Of a stretch of 9,455 nucleotides of DNA, positions 6,411-9,455 are shown piece by piece. Positions within the stretch are counted from its first letter, which is position 1. Every line of letters starts with the position of its first letter. A program made the position numbers and the translations under genes. The DNA lies in the NCBI GenBank assembly GCA_014378345.1, contig JACMNW010000282.1, positions 1 through 9,455 of the forward strand, read 5' to 3'. The notes under the pieces are model-generated. The model was not told the DNA's origin and made no database searches. It saw only the letters and a list, made by a program, of their open reading frames with translations. The stretch is from Pseudorhodobacter sp. Lineage in GTDB: Bacteria > Pseudomonadota > Alphaproteobacteria > Rhodobacterales > Rhodobacteraceae.

Positions 6411-7604
6411 GGCTTTTGACCGCGCTGTCACATCTTGGCCAAGCGCAGTTGCGAAAAATTGTAGTGTCAGCTGGTTTATTCGGCGGTGGGCCTCGCTCAC
6501 CCCGGTCGTGCCAGATTGCCCAAGCCAGCCGATAACGGGCTGAAGAGAGGGCAAATCGGTAAAGTCGGTGTGAAAAAGGCCATGCAATTGCACAAGCCGA
6601 CCGTTTTCACTGTTGGACAAGGCTTGTGCAATCGTAGCCGCCTGAGCGTCAATTTCTTCATCTGGCCACCCGCCGGATGCAGCGCGTTCAAGTCGTTGGT
6701 CTGCTGCTGGTCTGCTTATCCATAAAGCGTCTTGTCGTAGCCCAACCTCGGCCACTTCGGTTGGCACAGGGGCATCCATCATCAGGCAGGCGTCAACTCG
6801 AGCTTCCATAAAACAAGACTGCGCCGTAACAATCGCGCCAAGTGACATGCCCATAACGCCAACCTGATCTAGCTCCAGTAGGCCATGCAGAATATGTGCT
6901 GGGTCAGAGTTGATTGTCTTAAGCCGGTCGAGAACCAAACCGACATCGGCGGCCAGATAGGGTACAATACTGGTTTGAGGCGCCAGCGAGCCCGCAAAAT
7001 TGCCCGGCAATTTTTGTTTGGTTACACGGTAGGAAGGCGCGACCAATGATACAGCCTCTTGCCGCAACATTCCCACAATCGTTTTTTGGCCGGGAATAAC
7101 GGCTGCGGCCACTGAACCGGGTTGGTTCAAAGTCACAACAATGAAACCGTGTGCCGCCAGTTCTGTTGTTTGGAAGCTGCTCATCTGCATGTATCCCGTC
7201 ACACCAGGCAAGTAGATAACGACCGGAAACGGCCCGGCCAAGACAGGTTGGGCATCGTTGGTCCACGGTGCGGCAAGAGTTCCGATCTGGGCCAACAACA
7301 TCCGCATTTTCCAGCCATGACTGTTAGAAATGGCTTCAACCATGGGGTCGGCGTCGGGAATGTAAGATGCAGCTGTTCCGCGTGCTTTCGCCGGATAAAG
7401 CATCTGGAACGGCACAACACGATGTGCGTCGCCAGAAAACAAGTCAGGCCGCAACGTGTCGGTAGCCATATCGTCTACTGCACCAACCAACGACGCTTGC
7501 GGCAATAGCAGCGCGCGCACAGGCAACCCTGACCAAACCATGTTTACTAAGAATATGGCTCCCACCACAAAAGCGACACTGAGCAGCGTTAGAGTATACC
7601 GCAT
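6327..7604 (-). CDS. PAF-acetylhydrolase-like alpha/beta hydrolase with a foreign C-terminal tail
   Basis: A 425-residue frame from the ATG at 7604. An N-terminal helix (residues 7-25) anchors or exports it. FPVVIYLPGVTGY (126-138) forms the oxyanion region and GMSLG (252-256) holds nucleophile Ser254. MMDAPVP offers Asp277, 23 residues after the serine, the same spacing as I recall in human plasma PAF-AH. LHGLFHTDFTD (340-350) offers His345 with the typical following F-x-D. So the triad looks complete and an esterase or phospholipase-A2-like activity is likely; the substrate is unknown. From about residue 391 the protein runs into the neighbouring hydrolase relic and ends out of frame at 6327. 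The open frame extends to 7928, but that part only shadows the nitroreductase. The start overlaps the previous stop as TAATG. Its GC content is lower than that of its neighbours. Confidence 0.8.
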   Translation of the reverse strand: MRYTLTLLSVAFVVGAIFLVNMVWSGLPVRALLLPQASLVGAVDDMATDTLRPDLFSGDAHRVVPFQMLYPAKARGTAASYIPDADPMVEAISNSHGWKMRMLLAQIGTLAAPWTNDAQPVLAGPFPVVIYLPGVTGYMQMSSFQTTELAAHGFIVVTLNQPGSVAAAVIPGQKTIVGMLRQEAVSLVAPSYRVTKQKLPGNFAGSLAPQTSIVPYLAADVGLVLDRLKTINSDPAHILHGLLELDQVGVMGMSLGAIVTAQSCFMEARVDACLMMDAPVPTEVAEVGLRQDALWISRPAADQRLERAASGGWPDEEIDAQAATIAQALSNSENGRLVQLHGLFHTDFTDLPSLQPVIGWLGQSGTTGVSEAHRRINQLTLQFFATALGQDVTARSKAIGSDFLFWVGAACGARTADRHRVGDAT

Positions 7605-8688
7605 TATTGCATCACCGCATTCACCGGCCTGCGGAGTGAAAACGGCATCGCCGGCCCGCGCCCGAACCGCATGACCAGATCGGGTCTGCGCCCCGGCATG
7701 CCGATAAGACTGGCCAAGTCCGGGCGCAGGCTGGCCACTTCGATTGGCTGATTCAGAAAGGCGTGCTGCAGGCCCATCGCCGCCGCTTGCAGCGCAAACC
7801 GCTGGCAGGCCCGCCCGACCTGCACCCCACTTGCCGCATCCTGCGTTGCCCCCACAAACACCGCCAGCCCGGCGGATGACATCTCGGCCGTGGTTTTCAT
7901 ATTGTCGCCCGCCGCTTTGAATACCCAATCAACCATGGTTGGTCCCAGCCGATCGGGCAGAGCCGGATTGCCGGTCGTCGCGCTGAACAGCCCAGCTCGG
8001 CCGGGGTCAGGGTTGTTCCATCATACATCCCCCGCGTCGATTGGCGCTGCGGGATAGCTTCCGACAGCGCCTTATCCGTAGTGGCCCCGGTGCTGTGCGC
8101 AAAGCTGAGTTCCGATGTGTCCAGATCAAAGAGCACCTCTCCCGGCATGCCCCGCGATGCAACAATGACAGTCAGATCTTCGGCTGCGCAGCCCAGACTG
8201 ATGAACAGATGATGATTGTCGGGGTCCACCACCGGTGTGGCGCGGATCATGTCGGGCAGGATAGAGATGGTGTCACGCGCCGCGCGAAAGCGCCATGCTT
8301 GGGGATTGTGGCTCTTGGCGGCCAGTGTGGCAAAGCGGACCAGACCGGCCGCGTCAGGGCTGGCGGGCAAAGGGGCGCGAAGAGCGACCGTCACCGTGGC
8401 ATCCCCGCCGATTGCGCCGCTGACCACCACGCCATAACCCGCCGCGAACAAATCACCCGCGACCGCCGCCTCTACTGTCACCCGTCGCCCCGCCAGATGC
8501 GCCGAGCCTCCGACAGGTGCCACAACCGCGACCCGGTTGCCCGCCATGAACAGATCAGTCACCGCCGGACCATCAAACCGCACCGATGTTCCGGCTTCGT
8601 AGCGGTCTTGCTTGATGGCCAATACCGTCGTTGCGGCAAATGTCGGGGCGGCCAACAGACAGCAGATCAGGATAAGAGGGCGCAACAT
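7604..8688 (-). pseudogene. Acg-like FMN nitroreductase, internally deleted and frameshifted, with a bactofilin-like N-terminus
   Basis: From the ATG at 8688, residues ~103-233 match Acg-type nitroreductases: LVRFATLAAKSHNPQAWRFR (116-135), ILPD, VVDPDNHHLF (153-162), SLGCAAEDL (164-172), RQSTRGMYDG. After TLTPAELG the frame is wrong, and the match resumes one frame over at 7990: LFSATTGNPALPDR, then SAGLAVFVGA, ACQRFALQAAAMGLQHAF, NQPIEVA, RRPDLVMRFGRGP, ending at TAA 7606-7604. Compared with family members as I remember them (about 330 or more residues), some 60-80 residues between the two parts are missing, so this is an out-of-frame deletion, not a single-base slip. The native start is replaced by the beta-helix segment described separately. 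Such proteins bind FMN; activity here is unlikely. Left in one frame, translation stops at 7897. Confidence 0.75.
8386..8688 (-). pseudogene. 5' fragment of a secreted bactofilin-like (beta-helix) protein fused to the nitroreductase
   Basis: Residues 1-101 start with a signal peptide (MLRPLILICCLLAAPTFAA, cleavage after about residue 18-19). A repeating pattern of about 17-18 residues follows, with V-x-V strands and small turns: VTDLFMAGNRVAVVAPVGG, AHLAGRRVTVEAAVAG, DLFAAGYGVVVSGAIGG. This is the beta-helix rung pattern of bactofilin or polymer-forming domains (PF04519-like). It stops after GDATVTV, and nitroreductase sequence follows in the same frame. Bactofilin-like secreted proteins have more rungs, so only the front part remains. 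The ATG at 8688 has AAGGAAAG upstream. A chimera that is still expressed cannot be ruled out. Confidence 0.6.
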
Positions 8689-8735
8689 AGCAGCTTTCCT
8701 TGCATGGATCTGAATAAAACTTGCCCGAAAAGCAT
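8667..8735 (-). other. Possible 22-codon leader ORF before the bactofilin-like start
   Basis: A perfect AAGGAGG (8747-8741) lies 5 nt before an ATG at 8735 that opens a 22-codon frame (MLFGQVLFRSMQGKLLCCAL LS) ending at TGA 8669-8667, overlapping the main start at 8688 by 22 nt in another frame. A second ATG at 8739, in frame with the main gene, is only 1 nt from the site, too close for good use. The ribosome site is the strongest I see in the window. It could drive a leader peptide that couples to or represses the main gene. Confidence 0.3.
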
Positions 8736-8796
8736 GCATCCCTCCTTGACTTGCATCAGTCTGAGATATTCTTTGCCATAGAAGCCGTGCGGATAA

Positions 8797-8815
8797 GGCA
8801 GGGCCGACCCCTGCC
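8797..8815 (-). terminator. GC-rich hairpin, possible weak terminator
   Basis: GGCAGGG (8797-8803) pairs with CCCTGCC (8809-8815) around a 5-nt loop. On the minus strand it is followed by TTATCC, a weak U-tract. It could end a transcript arriving from the right before the bactofilin-like gene. There is no upstream gene I can confirm, so this is tentative. Confidence 0.25.
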
Positions 8816-9361
8816 CCAGTGCTAAGTGCTACCGATGCGCTACTGCCAGCAGGCACCGGATGTCGAACGATTCACCAGCGCAGATTACCCGCCCGGGATA
8901 ACCGGCCAATTGCTGCCTTGTCCGGTACAGGAAGCCTGATGACCGACGATTTTATGTGGTTTGTAAAATTTTGCATGCCGCGACAGGAAATTCCGAGGTG
9001 CATCGGCGTAAATCCTGATTTTCCAATCGACCACCCTCTCGACTGCGTCCCGCGCCTTGCCGCTGCTCGCCGCCGAAGCAATTGTCAGGTCGATGTCCGG
9101 GCAATGAAAATGGGAAATACTTCAAAAGTCACCATGCCCATTGCAAACGATCCCCCAGATCGTTTTCTGGCCCTCCTCCACCTTGAACTTACGGGTCCGA
9201 ACGACCTGAATGCCATTCTGGAAACTTTCAGTGGGAGATGCGATGGGGGATAAATCCTCGCCCTAAGATAAGCCTCTAATTTTATTAAATAATATTAGAA
9301 TAAATGGCGGTGGTGTCAGACCAATGCGAACCAGTCTCTGTTTGCCCAAACCCGCCCGGCG
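8816..9361. other. Stretch without a defensible gene
   Basis: A plus-strand frame from an ATG at 8939 (with AGGAAG 4 nt before it) to 9253 would give 104 residues, MTDDFMWFVKFC to TFSGRCDGG, but it resembles nothing I know. On the minus strand, frames reading KFKVEEGQKTIWGIVCNGHG and DAVERVVDWKIRIYADAPRN are separated by stops and may be decayed coding sequence. Lower GC from about 9250 to 9310 suggests a junction or non-coding DNA. I cannot assign a function to any of these. Confidence 0.4.
9275..9299. repeat. AT-only near-perfect palindrome
   Basis: TCTAATTTTATT (9275-9286) and AATAATATTAGA (9288-9299) are inverted copies with one mismatch around a single central base. The arms are almost purely A and T, so the stem is too weak for a good terminator. 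It lies about 63 bases beyond the stop of the ORF at the window edge and may mark a mobile-element boundary or a protein-binding dyad. Confidence 0.4.
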
Positions 9362-9455
9362 TCAGGCCGCGCAGAGATCGCGCCACTCGGCGAGAGCGGC
9401 GGTGCGGTTGGCCTTGAAATTGGCTCGGCTGTAGAGGGCGCGCTCCGTGTTGAAA
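9362..9455 (-). CDS. C-terminal end of an unidentified protein (window edge)
   Basis: The last 30 codons of a minus-strand ORF that enters from the right: it reads FNTERALYSRANFKANRTAA and ends EWRDLCAA before TGA at 9364-9362. Codon use is GC-rich at third positions and the frame is clean, so it looks coding. The basic, helix-forming tail beginning FNTER recalls the ends of some transposases and integrases, but I cannot place it in a family. If it is a transposase, it would give an agent for the rearrangements to its left; that is speculation. Confidence 0.4.
   Translation of the reverse strand, partial: FNTERALYSRANFKANRTAALAEWRDLCAA

Noticed and set aside
7605..7928. Upstream extension of the PAF-AH-like frame by 108 codons
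   Set aside because: It reads through the nitroreductase gene in a shadow frame with Gly/Arg/Ala-rich non-protein-like sequence. The ATG at 7604 with TAATG overlap and a following membrane helix is a better start.
9006..9110. Minus-strand stretch as an IS6-type transposase remnant
   Set aside because: A loose resemblance around DAPRNFLSRH and KPHKIV, but no catalytic DDE residues or consistent alignment, and stops on both sides.
8819..9253. Plus-strand ORF of 144 codons
   Set aside because: Only a GTG start or an internal ATG at 8939 with a modest ribosome site. No recognised family, and it opposes the direction of all other genes. It is described in the gene-free stretch but not called.

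Overview
The window looks like chromosomal DNA from an alphaproteobacterium, most likely a Rhodobacteraceae-type organism. It is GC-rich, and at its left end it carries infA, maf and the start of an RNase E/G gene in tight succession, an order I know from that family. This is recognition from memory, not a database match. Every gene I can support is on the minus strand, so transcription runs from right to left.

Left block (1-3786), intact: the housekeeping unit infA > maf > rng (rng runs off the window), a 426-base gene-free leader, and a coupled pair of membrane transporter genes, an APC-superfamily amino-acid permease followed 4 nt later by an AI-2E-family transporter.

Middle block (3787-5981): a short 3' relic of a cytochrome b561 gene, an intact CPBP intramembrane protease overlapping an intact DUF6544-like protein by 4 nt, and the first ~39 codons of a second CPBP gene.

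Right block (5978-8688), mostly broken: an alpha/beta hydrolase relic with three frame breaks and no nucleophile half, joined in frame to the tail of an otherwise complete PAF-acetylhydrolase-like hydrolase. Before that lies an Acg-like nitroreductase whose start is replaced by a signal peptide plus a bactofilin-like beta-helix, and which has lost a central segment out of frame. Gene ends still overlap as in a tight operon (TAATG, ATGA, GTGA), so I infer a former compact operon cut by several deletions.

The last 770 bases hold no gene I can defend, except the last 30 codons of an unidentified minus-strand ORF at the window edge. I found no CRISPR array, tRNA, rRNA or riboswitch. The most notable feature is the series of fusion and deletion junctions between 3.9 and 8.7 kb. 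I do not see a convincing new functional system. The best candidates for real biology are the conserved-looking DUF6544-CPBP pair, the beta-helix/nitroreductase chimera and a G10 tract that sets the reading frame of the hydrolase relic.
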